Below are positions 25,690 through 37,687 of a DNA stretch of 64,000 nucleotides, piece by piece (position 1 is the first letter of the stretch; each line of letters starts with the position of its first letter). Source of the stretch: Blastomyces gilchristii SLH14081 (Eukaryota > Ascomycota > Eurotiomycetes > Onygenales > Ajellomycetaceae). The notes below the pieces were generated by a model. That model was given only the letters and a program-made list of their open reading frames with translations. It did not search any database and had not been told where the DNA came from. The stretch lies in contig NW_003101638.1 in NCBI RefSeq assembly GCF_000003855.2, forward strand, positions 3,458-67,457, written 5' to 3'. The translations under genes were made by a program, and so were the position numbers.

Positions 25690-27060
25690 TATGAACAACA
25701 CTCTTCTCTGCTATCTGAATCAGAAGATATGCAGAACCTCTTAGAGAGTTTACTTGAAGTAGTAAGAAAAGCAGCTGAAACTGCTGAACTGAAATTGAAG
25801 CTCTGTATATATATAAGGATTCTAAATGAGATCAAGGTCTTGTGTATGCAGTGACAGGCTGAGATGAAAGTCAAACAATAATTAACATTCACAGTGAATC
25901 AAGCATTCACTATGAAGAGCTTTGCTGATACAATCATCATCATTAATAAGAATAGAGAAAACCAGATCTTAGACCTGTAGTGAGAGATCAAACATTTACA
26001 CAGACAGATAACTATATCAAATCTGAAGATCTCATCATAATCATTCATAATCTCTTCAGAAGTATATACACTATCAGAGACTACTGTGCAGAATGAGAAT
26101 CTGAGCATGAAATATATCAAGTCAGAAGATCTGTCAGAATCATTATGCTTCAATAATGACTGAAAAAATAATGCTGTAATCAGCTGACTAAGTCAGATGT
26201 AATCATATTATCAGATTGAATATGAACTCATAGACAGATAGTTAACAGAATTTCAATAAGTCTTAAGATCTGCTGTGTTTCTACATAGAAAAGTGAAGTT
26301 ATTATGAATAACTGATGAAAAGATAAATCTTACAGACTCAGAGCAATATTCATTCTCATAAATATGAAATGAGTTTTTCAAATGAATATTACACAACTTT
26401 GAGAAAGTGAATATATAAGATAAGTGTTATAAATGCTTCACTGAGTGTAGATAAATGAGTAATCTTACATCATACTTTACATACTTCAGCTTACATTATC
26501 TCATATTGAATGAATAGCTTTCAATATCTTTCTGTTTACAGATCTTCATTCATAATCTTATATCTGAGTTGAGAGTGAAATAAAAATGCTTAATCTCACA
26601 ATCAGACACAGTGAAAGAAGTGTATAATATTCTCATTATATAGAAATAAGTGAGTCAATTGTAACAGAAAATACTGCAATCAAGTATATCTCAGTAGAGA
26701 ATAGATAATCAGACTTCTATAACACAAGTCACACACTCAGATGTAATGAATCTAGATCTGAATATCATTGCTAAAGCACTGAATGTTCTGAAAAAGAGAT
26801 TCTCTGAGTGAAAATCTTGATATTATAAGCATTGAGCTTGCTTCAACTATGAATATCAAAATTATGATACAAAAGATTGCACTCAGTGTGTGTAGTCAAA
26901 AGAAGCAAGAGAGTTAAAAAACTAGCAGAATCAGTGAGCTCAGAAACACTTGCTGATATTCTATGAAAAGTCTTCAAAGTGAAAGATATGTCTGTGTTAG
27001 ATGATTCTCTGAATTCTGCAAATATCAAGAGAAAGCAGGCTTCTGAATGAGATGTGAACA
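25690..27060 (+). pseudogene. G2 gag relic
   Basis: The plus strand opens with a coiled-coil-like frame (SSLLSESEDMQNLLESLLEV at about 25700-25760). It ends with a zinc knuckle of form C-F-N-Y-x-Y-x-N-Y-x-x-x-x-C at about 26840-26880, where a Cys and a His have become Tyr. Minus-strand frames here are shadows. Confidence 0.7.
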
Positions 27061-27089
27061 AGAATGATGAAATGAATATTCACCTCAAT

Positions 27090-30000
27090 GTCTTAAGACC
27101 TGAAATGTTAATGTATAAGAGACACTTGAATAAGAATTGAGAGATGACTGTAAAAGTGTTAACAGATATAGAAGCTTCTATACAATATATTAATAATTAT
27201 ATGATCTGAAGACTGAAAGAGATCTGCTGAGTGAAGAATCTCTGATGTATAAGATTATTTAATAACTGATATTTGATATCATCTGCAAGAGTAAGAGTTC
27301 TCTTGCACTTTGAAGAATAATCTTGCTATATTTGAGTATGAGAGCTATAGAATATGAAATATGATCTTATTCTCAGACTCAATTGATTTCAAAGGTTCAA
27401 TCTGCAGATTCAATGATGTACATGTTATATATAGTTAACTAGTAGAAAGAAAATAATTCATACAATTCTATCAACTGATATGAGAAGAACATTTCATGTC
27501 TCTGATATAGAAGAGTTAAATCTGCTTATACATTAATAAGCAAAGAGATTGATTTGCAAGACCTCATCTGAAAGCATTCTGTATGTTATACAGAACTCAG
27601 AAGTGAAGAAAATTAAGATAAAGAATATGTAAGAGAACAAGTGTATGAAGAAGCTTCTGAAGAAGTATGAAAAGATCTTCTAAACAGATCTTTCACTGAA
27701 ATTATCACTGAAATGAGAATTTGTACATGAGATTGACATGAGAGATGCAAAACTAGTTAATTAGAATGCATACTCTCTGTCATAAACATATCTTGAAGAA
27801 CAGAAGTATCAGATCACAGACCTTCTAGAATATGATCTTATACAACTCTTATCAAGTGCATGAGACTTTTCAGTTCTATTTGTGAAAAAGACAGATGAGA
27901 AGTGATAAATGTATATCAATTATTAAGCACTTAACAAGCTTATAATCAAGAATGAATATTCATTGTCATGAATTTGACAATAGTTGAATACAGTTGAAAA
28001 TACCTGATATCTATTGAAAATTGATCTTCTCTCAGAATATTGACAGATTCATATAGATAAACTGTCAGTCTCATGAACTGTGTTTAATATATAATAAGAA
28101 AAGTTCAAATTTCTGATAATATCATTCAGTCTGATAAATGCATTCATTATCTTTCAAATAATGATGAATATAATTCTTTATAAACAGAATGAAATCTTAT
28201 ATCTCATATATTCTGATAATATTCTAGTCTTTTCAAACTTATATAATAAATATCTGAAATATCTTGATGAAGTGCTTACAACTCTGACAGAGTATAAGCT
28301 CTATATCAAATTAACAAAGTATGTGTTTGAAATGAAAGAGTTGAAGTTCATAGAATATGTAGTAAGTGATGACTGTATATATCTCATTCTGAAGAAATTG
28401 AATGTTATAGTGAATTGATCACAGCTGAGAAATGTATATTATATATAACAGTTTCTTGAGTTAATCTCATATTACTGCAGATTTATCAAGAATTTCATAT
28501 GAATATCTGCACCACTCTCAGATCTCTTAAGAGAAATGAATACAAATCTGTGAAAGAAGAAGTTTCATTTAATTATCTGAAATACTGTGTGTGAAGAGGC
28601 TTTTCTCACACTGAGAGAGTATATAATAATATTCTCAGTGCTTATTTAACTAGATTGTGATAAACCTTTCTACATCAAGATAGATACATCTGAATGAGCT
28701 ATCAGAGACACTCTTCTACAGATGAGTAAGAACAGCAAGCTGCACTTAGTGACATACAATGATAGAAAACTATCAGACAGTGAGCTCAATTACTCAGTGT
28801 ATGAAAAGAAATTACTAGTGATTAAGCACACACTGGTGTTGTGAAATAGATATATTAATAACAGATATATAATAATGATAATTATAGATTATGAAAGCCT
28901 TATCTATCTATAATCAATAATAAAACCTTTCAAACACTTAGCATGTTGAATCTTGAAGTTTCAAGTGTACAATCTTCATATCAAATACTGAAAGAGATTG
29001 AACACTGTGATATCTGATATAATCAGTTGCAGACCTGATTTCATAGATGAGAGTTCTGTAAATCAGATATAAGAGAAGTTCATATTAAACACACTGAGAG
29101 AGTGTAAGGAATCAGAATGAGTGAATACAATGATCTCTCACTTGAAGAATAACAAGATATTAAATGATAAGTGTCTCATGAAAGTAGTAGAAGAAATACT
29201 TCTGAACTTCAAGCTGAGAAAATTGAAAAATGATGTTATGCTTTACTGTAATCTAGAATATATGAAAGCTCTCTATCTAGAATATTTATTTAGACATGAC
29301 TTGATAACTTACATGCACAAGGAATTCAGTCACTTAGAAAGCTCTGAACTCATGAGTGTACTTGAATCAAGAGTATACTGACCAAGCATGACTGAGAACA
29401 TTCAGATATACACTTACAAGTGCCTGAATTACCAGGTTATGAAAGAATCTAAGAAAGGATTAGAATATGAGAAAGTACAATATCAGATAAAGTGTATAAT
29501 ACAATCATTTAAATGATGAAAGATGAATCTCATAGACATATTACTGTGAATGTCAAATGAAAATTGATGAATAATCACTGCTATTGATTATGCTACTGAC
29601 TGATCAGTTGTGAAAGTGATTTCAGAGATGACAGAGAAGATGATAGCAAAGTTTCTACATAATAAGATCTATATTAACTATGAAATACTGCATGAGATTC
29701 TGACTGATAACAGTGTGAACCTTGTAGAAGAAGCAGTGAGGCATTTTATGAGTCAGTTACAGACAAGATATTATAGAACAATGTCATATCATCTGCGAAC
29801 AAACAGGAAGATAAAACACTTGAATGAAATCTTGAATAATATACTGATAAAATATCTAGTGAGCAAGCCTACAAGACTATGAAATGAATATCTCAGGCAG
29901 ATGCTATTGATTACACAGATTCAACAGCATGCAGTCTCCAAGCATTCATCATTCTACCTGTTGTATGAATTGCATCCGCGCATTCCAGAGAATGCTTTGA

Positions 30001-30470
30001 AAAAGGTGAGAAAGGAAACAGCAGTTGCAGATGCAGCAGGAACAGCAGTTACAGACACAACAGTCACAGACACAGAACCAAGATTAAAAGAGATTAGTCA
30101 TACACATGCAAAAGCTAATGAGTTACTTCTGAACTGTGCAATTCAATCAAAAAGAATACAAGACTCACTAGTTAAGAAATCAAGTCTTAAGATGAGAATA
30201 TAAGTTCTTGTATACAATGAGAGCCCTGAGAAGTTTCAACCTAGATGATTTAAGTCATATAAAATACTCAAATCACATTCTCTGAAAACATATATATTAA
30301 AAGAACCAGAGGAACAGATCTTATACAACTTAATAAATAATTCATAACTTATAAAAGTAAAGATACAAGATCTGAGCAGATTATAATTATCTACAGCACT
30401 ATTATCAGTATTGAAAAAGAAGAGACTTAGAATTGAAAAGTCTCACAAAGTAAGAGAAATCATAGACACT
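27090..30470 (+). pseudogene. G2 pol: RT, RNase H, integrase relic
   Basis: RT shows FSVLFVKKTDEK, INY-ALNKLIIKNEYSL and LKIDLLSEY-QIHID (27870-28060), then the catalytic box LIYSDNILVFS at 28200-28232, one Asp changed to Asn. RNase H has ELNYSVYEKKLLVIKH near 28785-28830. Integrase follows: HKEFSHLESS (29316-29345), TYKCLNYQV, core AIDYATDWSVVKVIS (29580-29625) and EILTDNSVNLVEEAV (29695-29740). A 100-codon frame stays open at 29901-30203. No chromodomain is seen; the C-terminus resembles KIQDLSRL, ending at about 30470. Confidence 0.9.
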
Positions 30471-31138
30471 TACAAATCAGATAATCTCACTTATTTCAAT
30501 CTTTTCACAATTATAAGAAAAGAATGAGAAGAAATGAAGAAATAAGGTAAATGTCACACTTCAATAAGTAATAAGCCTGTAGCCAGTTGTATAATAATGC
30601 ATCACAGACAGCAGATATAACATGATAAAAAGCAGTCTCAAAGCAGCAGGCTTGTATATGAGTCAGGTCACAGAAGAAAAAGAAATTCAGAGTTAAATTC
30701 AACTGTTTACATCAGTTCAATCATGAAGATCACAGAGAATGAACTATCTGAAACATCTGTGAATATGTGAGACCAAGTCATCTCAATTCCTGAGAATGCT
30801 CAGAGATCAGATGAGATTAGTTTTAATAAGCTATTCACTGTAGTGATCTGAGCAGATGAAGAGAGACAGTATAATGTGTGAGACAGAATCACAAAAGATG
30901 AAAGCTGCTGAATCTAGTCACTGAATACTATACTATATAGAGATCATATAAGAGTAGTGACTAGCACATAAAGAAAAAGTGTAAGAAAAGAAAAGAGATA
31001 ATGAATTAATCATCAACTGTAAGAGTTAACTGTAAAAGATAAATATTATTATATATACTTCATTCATTTTTATATATCACATGTTTAATCTATTTTAAAC
31101 ATCATATCATCTGAAAAATATCAAAAACAAAGAAAATC
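30471..31138. other. G2 3' spacer
   Basis: Decayed sequence after pol with no recognisable frame beyond short chance ones; the minus-strand frame at 30511-30702 gives nothing recognisable. Confidence 0.6.
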
Positions 31139-32564
31139 TCAAAACTCAAGATCTGTAAGAAATTTGAGAGCTGTAAGCTGCTCTTGTAACAATACTGTGT
31201 ATATCTCTGATTTCTCTATCACTCTGTATATGATATTAATGTCATTTATCACAAGATTGGCTGAAATGCTAATATAGAAATGTGTATACATACATGTAGA
31301 AAAATTGAAGAAGAGCATGAGATCTGCAGAATCAGAAGCCAGAACAGAAGAGACAGAGACAGAAGAAACAGAAGAAGAAGAAGACACAGAACTGAATAAA
31401 TAATAGCAGAAGTCACTCAGAGCTGAACACTTATAATCTGATATACACACAATCTTCTCTGCAGAGAAGAGAGAGAAAGTAATGAGAGAAGCTTAAGAAT
31501 AGAAGAAGATAGTCTTAGTGATGTTATTATCTTTGATTAGAATGATCTCTGATGCTGAAGTAACTAAGAATCATTATTAGCATATAAAAATCATAAAATC
31601 AGAGATGAGAACAGTTACTGAATGAACACCTGCTGGCCTTAGAATTGTACATATAATTACAACACATACAAGGCTTCTCAGAAAGAGAGAGAGAGATACA
31701 GAAAAATGCAGAAAGCAGAATACAGTGTGTGAACAGCTCATTCTTATAACAACATCTCAGACAAGATGTACAAGTCTCACATCTATGAGTGTAAAAGAGT
31801 ATAACATCTGCATTCTCATTTCTGAAAATATGAATTTCTTTTGTCTGCATCATGAAGTCAGATAACAGATATCAGAGAATAGACTAATACAGATCTATCA
31901 TTCTGAAGAAATTTATCAGAGTGAATATCTCTGTGATGTTAAACTTTACAGTTGTAAAAAGTTTCTTGATATCTGTGAATACTATGACTTTATATATAAT
32001 AAAATCCATAATGATTTCTCCTAAGAATAGAAAAATCAGTATCAGAAAGAAAAGATAAAAAGAAAAAGACTTATAATCTTGATACTGTTGAAGAGAGAGG
32101 TGATTCTCTGATATAAATGAATGATTATCTCATCACAAATATTTAAAATGAATGTAATAATCAGTGTCTGTGACTGAGCTTCAGATAGTTGTGTCATATG
32201 TTATCTTTGTGTAATAAATCATTCTAGAGGTTGATAAGAAGGGCGGGAGTGTACACACTGAGAAATGTGGTTTATCAAGCCTACCCAACATCTTCTTGAA
32301 ATGAGGAGAGCTAGTAACAAAGGCAGTGATGGGAGCAGAAGTAGCGGGAGTAGAGGTCATGGGAATAGGGGTAGCAGAAGCGGGAGAACCAGACACAGAG
32401 GCAGGTGTAGAAGATTGAGAGGAAGTGACAGAGAAAGAAACAGAGAGAGCAGGAGAAGATATAAGAGACTCAGTCATACATGATACAGACAATTTCTTCA
32501 TTATCATGTTCTTCAAGTTCTTGATCAATGATTCAACATTGAGATCATGATCATCAGCAGACAC
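31139..32564 (-). pseudogene. Antisense frames in the G2 3' region
   Basis: Three minus-strand frames follow one another. 32564-32181 (127 codons) begins MSADDHDLNVESLIKNL and has a Ser/Thr/Pro/Ala-rich middle. 31853-31599 has about twelve cysteines (CETCTSCLRCC, then KPCMCC, ending SRCSFSNC), a C-x2-C pattern that could bind zinc. 31450-31139 is Ser-rich. Bases 32240-32460 keep GGG and CC runs unlike their neighbours, so this strand has suffered less. I cannot name the protein. A plus-strand Arg/Ser-rich frame (32265-32483) is its shadow. Whether the three pieces form one gene is not shown. Confidence 0.45.
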
Positions 32565-33146
32565 AGATCTGTCAATGTATGAAGATTCTATGTGAATTAA
32601 AACATCAGCATCTGTAACTATACAACATGATCAGGAAAACATAATCAGATACCACTGAAGAAAAGAGAATCAGAGATGTATAAGAAGGTGGAGAAGATGT
32701 GTCATTCATAGTAGTATATTCTGATAATTATTAGAAGATAAACAAGTTCTGATCACATTTCATAATGTGTTACACTTACTGCTAATGAACTGCTCAGTAT
32801 GAGCACTATGAGAACACTTGTTATGAGAACAGAGAGTCATCATCAGGAATGCATACAATGTGATAGATGAACAGATAAAAAGAGTTGAACAGAAGAAGAG
32901 ATAGAAATCTTGAATGAGATAGTAACATTCAATGATGATGATGATGAAGAAGATGATTGAAGAATGAAAAAAGTTAGTGAATAAGTGATATAATATAGTG
33001 AAAGTTTGTTTATAAAGATGTACATGAGATGCTAGTCAAATCAGAGATAGATCACATAATTATAAACACTAGTGGCACACTAATCTGCATGAAGCTAGGG
33101 CGGATATCATGATTACATGAGTGTGACTGAATCTGATGAGGGAGAA

Positions 33147-33313
33147 TGTGATTCAGAAGAATATATGACTGTCAGATAATAACACAGCTGCTTCTGAACT
33201 TGCTTATAAATGTAAAGAAGTCATAGCAGCCACTAATTAATTTAGTGTATAATATATAAGAAGCCGGCGTACATCTGTAATCGTACACTGGCTCAAGCAA
33301 CCTTTGAATCACA
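33147..33313 (+). repeat. G2 3' LTR, mutated copy
   Basis: 167 bp, no indels against the 5' LTR. 18 of the 19 differences are derived here, all C-to-T or G-to-A. Confidence 0.96.
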
Positions 33314-33317
33314 TATC

Positions 33318-34906
33318 TGTGACACTCAATTCTCTTATAACTATCAATTTTCTTCTTCAAAGAAGCAGAGAGTATTATATCTGTGATACAGACAATTGTT
33401 ACATTTGATATGAAGACTGTCAGAAATACACAGACTTCAGAGAAGCTGAATATCAGAGTATATACAGTTGTAGCAGAGTCTTGAAAGCTGGCTATCTATG
33501 CATGTGATCAGATATTTCTCACAAAACTGTGTTCACTTTCTCAGTTATACTGAAGTATTCAGCTCAGAAATAATTGAGACACAGAGAGAGAGCTCATCTG
33601 TTCAGATCAACTCTCATCACAAATTCATTTCATTCACATTGCCTTAATTATCTGGATTTTGCAGGTATCTGAGAACTCATCTCTCATTGACAATGAGATT
33701 GTGGAAATGCACTGCGGCGCGAGAATCATTGATAGAGAATCTAGACATATTTGCATATATCTGGTCAGAGATTGTGCAGGCAGAGAGAAGATGATCATAG
33801 ATCTGCAGAACTTCAGAAGACACTGACAATGTCAGAAGCTTTACAAGAACTGTCAGTTAGAATCTGTAAGAAATTACTTATAAGAAGACTTATAGTAAAG
33901 AGTGAGACTGTGCTGCTTGAAATCAGAGACTGATCTGAGAGAGGCATGAGATTAATCACTGATCAGAAGATCAGATGTGGTGACAGAGCTGAGAGAGATA
34001 AAGACACTGTCATGAACAGTGATGTCCCTACTTCACCAGCCAGTAAAAAGTGATTAGAGAAGTTACAGAGATGTTTATAAGAAGCTCAGCAGTGATCAGA
34101 CATTATTTATAAAGATATTGAAATTGAAAAAATTTTTATTCTTGAAAAGTTCTTGAATCAATATACAGACATTGTCAGAAATACTCTCTCTCTATTATCT
34201 AAGTGAAAACACTTCACAGATGAATGAGAATACTCATAGTTTATAAGAATAAAAGCTGTTACAGAAAAAGAGAAAAGAAGATGAGATTTCATGAATAGAT
34301 CTGAGATATTTATACTACTCTAGAGAGGTTTACTTACACTGTGAATAATCTCACAGAACAGTCAGATCACTCTAATAAATAAAGAGTGATTATGAATTAC
34401 AGATCTGAATCTTTCTATAGAACTATAAAGAGTGATTACAGACTGTGAATATCTTAATTCTACAATTCTACAGAGTTGATGAAAGAATGAAAAATTTCTT
34501 CATAATTCTACAGTATCAAAGAACAATGATTCATGAGAATAAGTGAAAGATTAACTCATAAATACTTCTCTTTGATGAGAGTGATCTCATAGAGAGTGAT
34601 TCATCTATGAGATGAATCTGTGTAATGATCACATAAGAATCTTATAAAAATAATTGAGAGTCAACTGCAACTCTTCTATATAAAAGATGTAAGATGAATC
34701 TGTATGATAGTTAGAGAAGAATCTGTAGATTATAAAGAATCTTATAAAATAAGAAACTGAGTGACAGACTCTTTTCTCTTTATAGTAATAAGGGATTTTT
34801 CCTCACTGAGGTTTTTTATAGATATGAAGGGTTTTTAGTAAGTATCACTGCAGTGCTGAGCTGATTCTATAAAGTCACTCAGTGAAAGACTTCATGAACA
34901 AAGTCT
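33318..34906 (+). pseudogene. Extra coding stretch in the G1 3' region
   Basis: After the pol chromodomain (and the G2 insertion) G1 still has about 1.6 kb before its 3' LTR. Around 33385-33510 a frame gives a cysteine-containing stretch (CDTDNCYI, EDCQKYTDFREAEYQ). From 33751 a second frame reads MHISGQRLCRQREDDHRS, open for 60 codons, then continues through about ten TGA or TAG stops to about 34260 as a charged, helical sequence (DIEIEKIFILEKFLNQYTD). Product unknown. A CpG-rich patch (ctgcggcgcgag) remains at 33712-33723. Confidence 0.45.
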
Positions 34907-34922
34907 TAGAGAGAGAGAGATA

Positions 34923-35179
34923 TGTAAGAAATTCTGCTTCTCATGAATTCTTTATCTCTATTTCTATCTCTGATGTAATTAATAGAGTTAGCGGCCCTTG
35001 ACTACACATAACTATATAGACTGAAGTTCATGAATACTATTCATAACTCAGCTTGAATACTATTATATATTTGACCTCTATATTTATCTTTCTATCACAA
35101 ATACTTCTAGAAGTTAACAGTACATATCATGACAAGCTGCAAACACCTGAATAATCACCTGTGAGTACTTATTCTTACA
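34923..35179 (+). repeat. G1 3' LTR
   Basis: 257 bp, same length as the 5' LTR, with many C/T and G/A differences in both directions. Confidence 0.95.
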
Positions 35180-37687
35180 CTCTATCAGATAACAATTTTT
35201 GATAACACTAACTTTCTAATTCAAAGAAAATCATGTGAAAATAATCATATATTAGTACTCTGATTTCATAACTCTCATCTGATAACTTTTATGAATAATT
35301 ACTTTATATATATATATCTCTGAATCTTTCTCTTCAATCAATTAAAAACTCTTAATTTCAAACACTTCTTCAAATACTTAATTCAAATCTTCATATTTCA
35401 CATTGATCATGTCTTCAGTTCAATCTTGAGACACACTACAAAGTTAATATACAACATCTAGAATCAGAGTTAAAGAATTATTAAAGAGTGTCTCTCACAG
35501 TGAATGCATAAACTAGTACAAACAATCTTGTATTTATGAAAGTTATATGTTATTATATTGATGAGAACTGAACTTATTAAGAGACATTAATTGAATTTAA
35601 ATCATTGATCAGTAGTCATACTGAGAATTATATAATAGAGATATTAATAACAGTAATTAAAAACAACTATTGAGATATTAGTCTCAGTGTTCTTACAATT
35701 ATAACTGATAATACTGCAAATAACTACACTATAATGAAGAGCTTGAAGCAAAAATTAGCTTTGCATTTCTGAAAGAATAAACAAGGTCATATTCTCTGTA
35801 TTACTTATATAATTCAACTTATGATATAAACACTGATAAAGAATCTTAACATTGAGATAATAAATAATGAGATGACTGATTCTTGAGATGAGAATGAGAT
35901 GAAAGTGATTACTTAAGTAACTTTTATATTCACTTTATAAAAGATAATGTTTTTTAATAACACTTTTTAATATTACTTTTTGATAATGCTTTTTGATAAC
36001 ACTACTGTTAATTTTGAATAGATTGATTAATAATTTAAATATCACAGATTCAAAATATTACTAATATAATTTGTATCTTCTCTAAATAATAACAATAATT
36101 CTATGATATTTAATAAATAAACAAATCAGTCGCATCACTGAATATGATACAGAATATTAGAATATAGTGAAGTTCAATATATGAGATAACTATTCAGACT
36201 CTTCAATTATATTAAATAATTGATTATTAAGTGCAATACTCTGATCAGAAAAAGATTCATACATTGAAACTTTCTAATATAAAGTAAACTCAGTTGAAAT
36301 ATGTGATTGATTTACTGTTTCAGTTTTATAAGATAATAAAGACAGTCTCAATCACTTGTACATCAATACTGCAGTCAGTCTGATAGTGTATAACATTTTA
36401 TTTACCTCATCTGAGAAGCAGTTAATCACTGAAAAAGAAATTCAGTCTGAGATGATGCTATAGCACAGACTATTATTACTGTAAGAGATAAACTGACATA
36501 TTATTACAGCAAACTGAACAATCTTTTACAGAGTACTATGCTGTAGCAGCTCTACTAGATCTCTCTTATTAAGTTAATATCTACACTTCTCAAGATTGAA
36601 CAGAGGAGAAATAAGACTTATATATTAAATTAACTCAAGACTACTACAATGTCAACTATCAGAGATTTGAATAAGCAGATGTTAGAGATGTGAAGACAGT
36701 GAAATACAATTTTCTAGTAAGTAATAATCCTTGATAACACTTCATATTATATAGAACTATAATACTAACTTTGAAACAGAACTTACATACATTGATTACA
36801 ACTGAAAATCAGACAAAACTATATACTTATAAAACTGAATTTAGTCATTATCTTCAAGATAATCTGATAAATTTATACATCAAATCAATTCTAAAGTTAT
36901 AAAAAATTGTTGAGAGTACATATTCAACTGTTACACTGATAGTGTGTGATATTCTAATAATTTCATTGACAGAGATGAGAATGAAGTAAAAGTTCAACTC
37001 AAGCTGAGATATTTATTACTATTACTGAGAACAATTACAAGAAGAAATAATCAAGAAACTCATGATTATAAAACATGAAAATATCAGACAGTTTAATACC
37101 TCTGATCACAGTATATCAGAGAAGTGTAGTTTTTATGAAAAAGTGAAGAATAAACTTATACAAGAATATATTTAGTTCTTTCATAAGCATTATCAATAAT
37201 CATTGTCAAATTCTGATTATATAAGCAATCACTGAATGAACTGAATAAGACTGAATTTAATCTTCAATCTCAGTCTCATTCTGATTTTGAAAGAATGATC
37301 ATCTTTCACAGTCTATTGTGAGAAATTACTCTCATTTCACTGTTCTTGCATTAAATCTGGTCATTTTTCACATCATTTCTCTCAGAAATGATTCATTTTC
37401 AGATTTTTTTGATGCTTGGTCCTGGTGGGACTCACATCAAGAAATGTATGAGACCAGTTCAAATGAAACTAAATGTGAAATTCATGATTCCGTCAGCCAG
37501 TCTAATTATGATCTTATTTGAAAAATGTAATACGAGTAGACAGTAAGTCTCACTGAGATAGTATGAGACTACTATCTAATCTTAAAAATGTGTAATAAGA
37601 TAAGTTAAATTGATAATGAGATTATTAAATATTCTGATTCTGGTCTCAGACACGGTCACACAGTCAGTCTAGCTACTGATATATAAC

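Larger units (their letters stand above)
25073..33313 (+). mobile_element. Ty3/gypsy retrotransposon G2, innermost element
   Basis: Two 167-bp LTRs begin TGTGRTTC and end GAATCACA. The TSD is tatc (25069-25072 and 33314-33317) or atatc, depending on the LTR end. A purine tract (gatgagggagaa) ends at 33146. Gag and pol are in the plus orientation. About 2.6 kb lies between integrase and the 3' LTR and holds minus-strand frames. It lies at the deepest level of the nest, so it is among the youngest insertions. Confidence 0.95.
19683..35179 (+). mobile_element. Ty3/gypsy chromovirus G1, split by G2
   Basis: Its 257-bp LTRs start TGTAAGAA and end TTCTTACA. The 5-bp TSD ctcta at 19678-19682 and 35180-35184 is perfect. 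Order: LTR, gag, protease/RT/RNase H/integrase, chromodomain, G2 insertion, an extra 3' coding stretch, purine tract (agagagagagata, ending 34922), LTR. Net length without G2 is about 7.25 kb. Confidence 0.96.
19430..36730 (+). pseudogene. hAT transposase of H2, split by G1
   Basis: A probable BED zinc finger (CCNYCN followed by a T-x-x-HLKS motif) is at about 19520-19625, just left of G1. Right of G1 come an N-terminal helix region (35250-35480) and the catalytic core: NNLVFMKVICYYIDEN at about 35520-35565 and VLTIITDNTANNY at about 35690-35730. The hAT C-terminal dimerisation signature is at about 36500-36580 (EQSFTEYYAVAALLD followed by a Y-x-x-N-I-Y run). Stops are TGA (Trp) and TAA/TAG (Gln). 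A one-base deletion near 36505 is absent from the H1 copy, which reads YYYSKTEQSFTEYY. Confidence 0.88.
15824..37504 (+). mobile_element. hAT transposon H2, split by a SINE and gypsy G1
   Basis: It starts TAGACTGACTGTGTGAC and ends CAGCCAGTCTA, with a perfect 8-bp TSD attatgat (15816-15823 and 37505-37512). Without the SINE at 16017-16387 and G1 at 19683-35179 it is about 5.8 kb. It has the same layout as H1: A-rich tract, trinucleotide tract, lysine-rich frame, then BED-finger and transposase. The first ~30 and last ~100 bases are shared with the 506-bp MITEs. Confidence 0.94.
15477..37671. mobile_element. 506-bp MITE-a split by hAT H2
   Basis: Pieces 15477-15823 and 37513-37671 total 506 bp and align with 45299-45804 in the same orientation, with TAGACTG at the start and CAGTCTA at the end. 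The presumed 8-bp TSD is poorly kept (gctgagga / gctactga), but the flanks line up with the uninterrupted site in H2 near 17195. It lies in H1, between 15476 and 37672. Confidence 0.88.

Noticed and set aside
32265..32483. Arg/Ser/Gly-rich plus-strand frame
   Set aside because: Mirror of the Ser/Thr/Pro-rich minus-strand frame, which looks more like protein and has a longer open run.
37318..37521. 67-codon plus-strand frame
   Set aside because: It covers the right end of hAT H2 and continues past its TSD into MITE-a; it belongs to terminal non-coding sequence.
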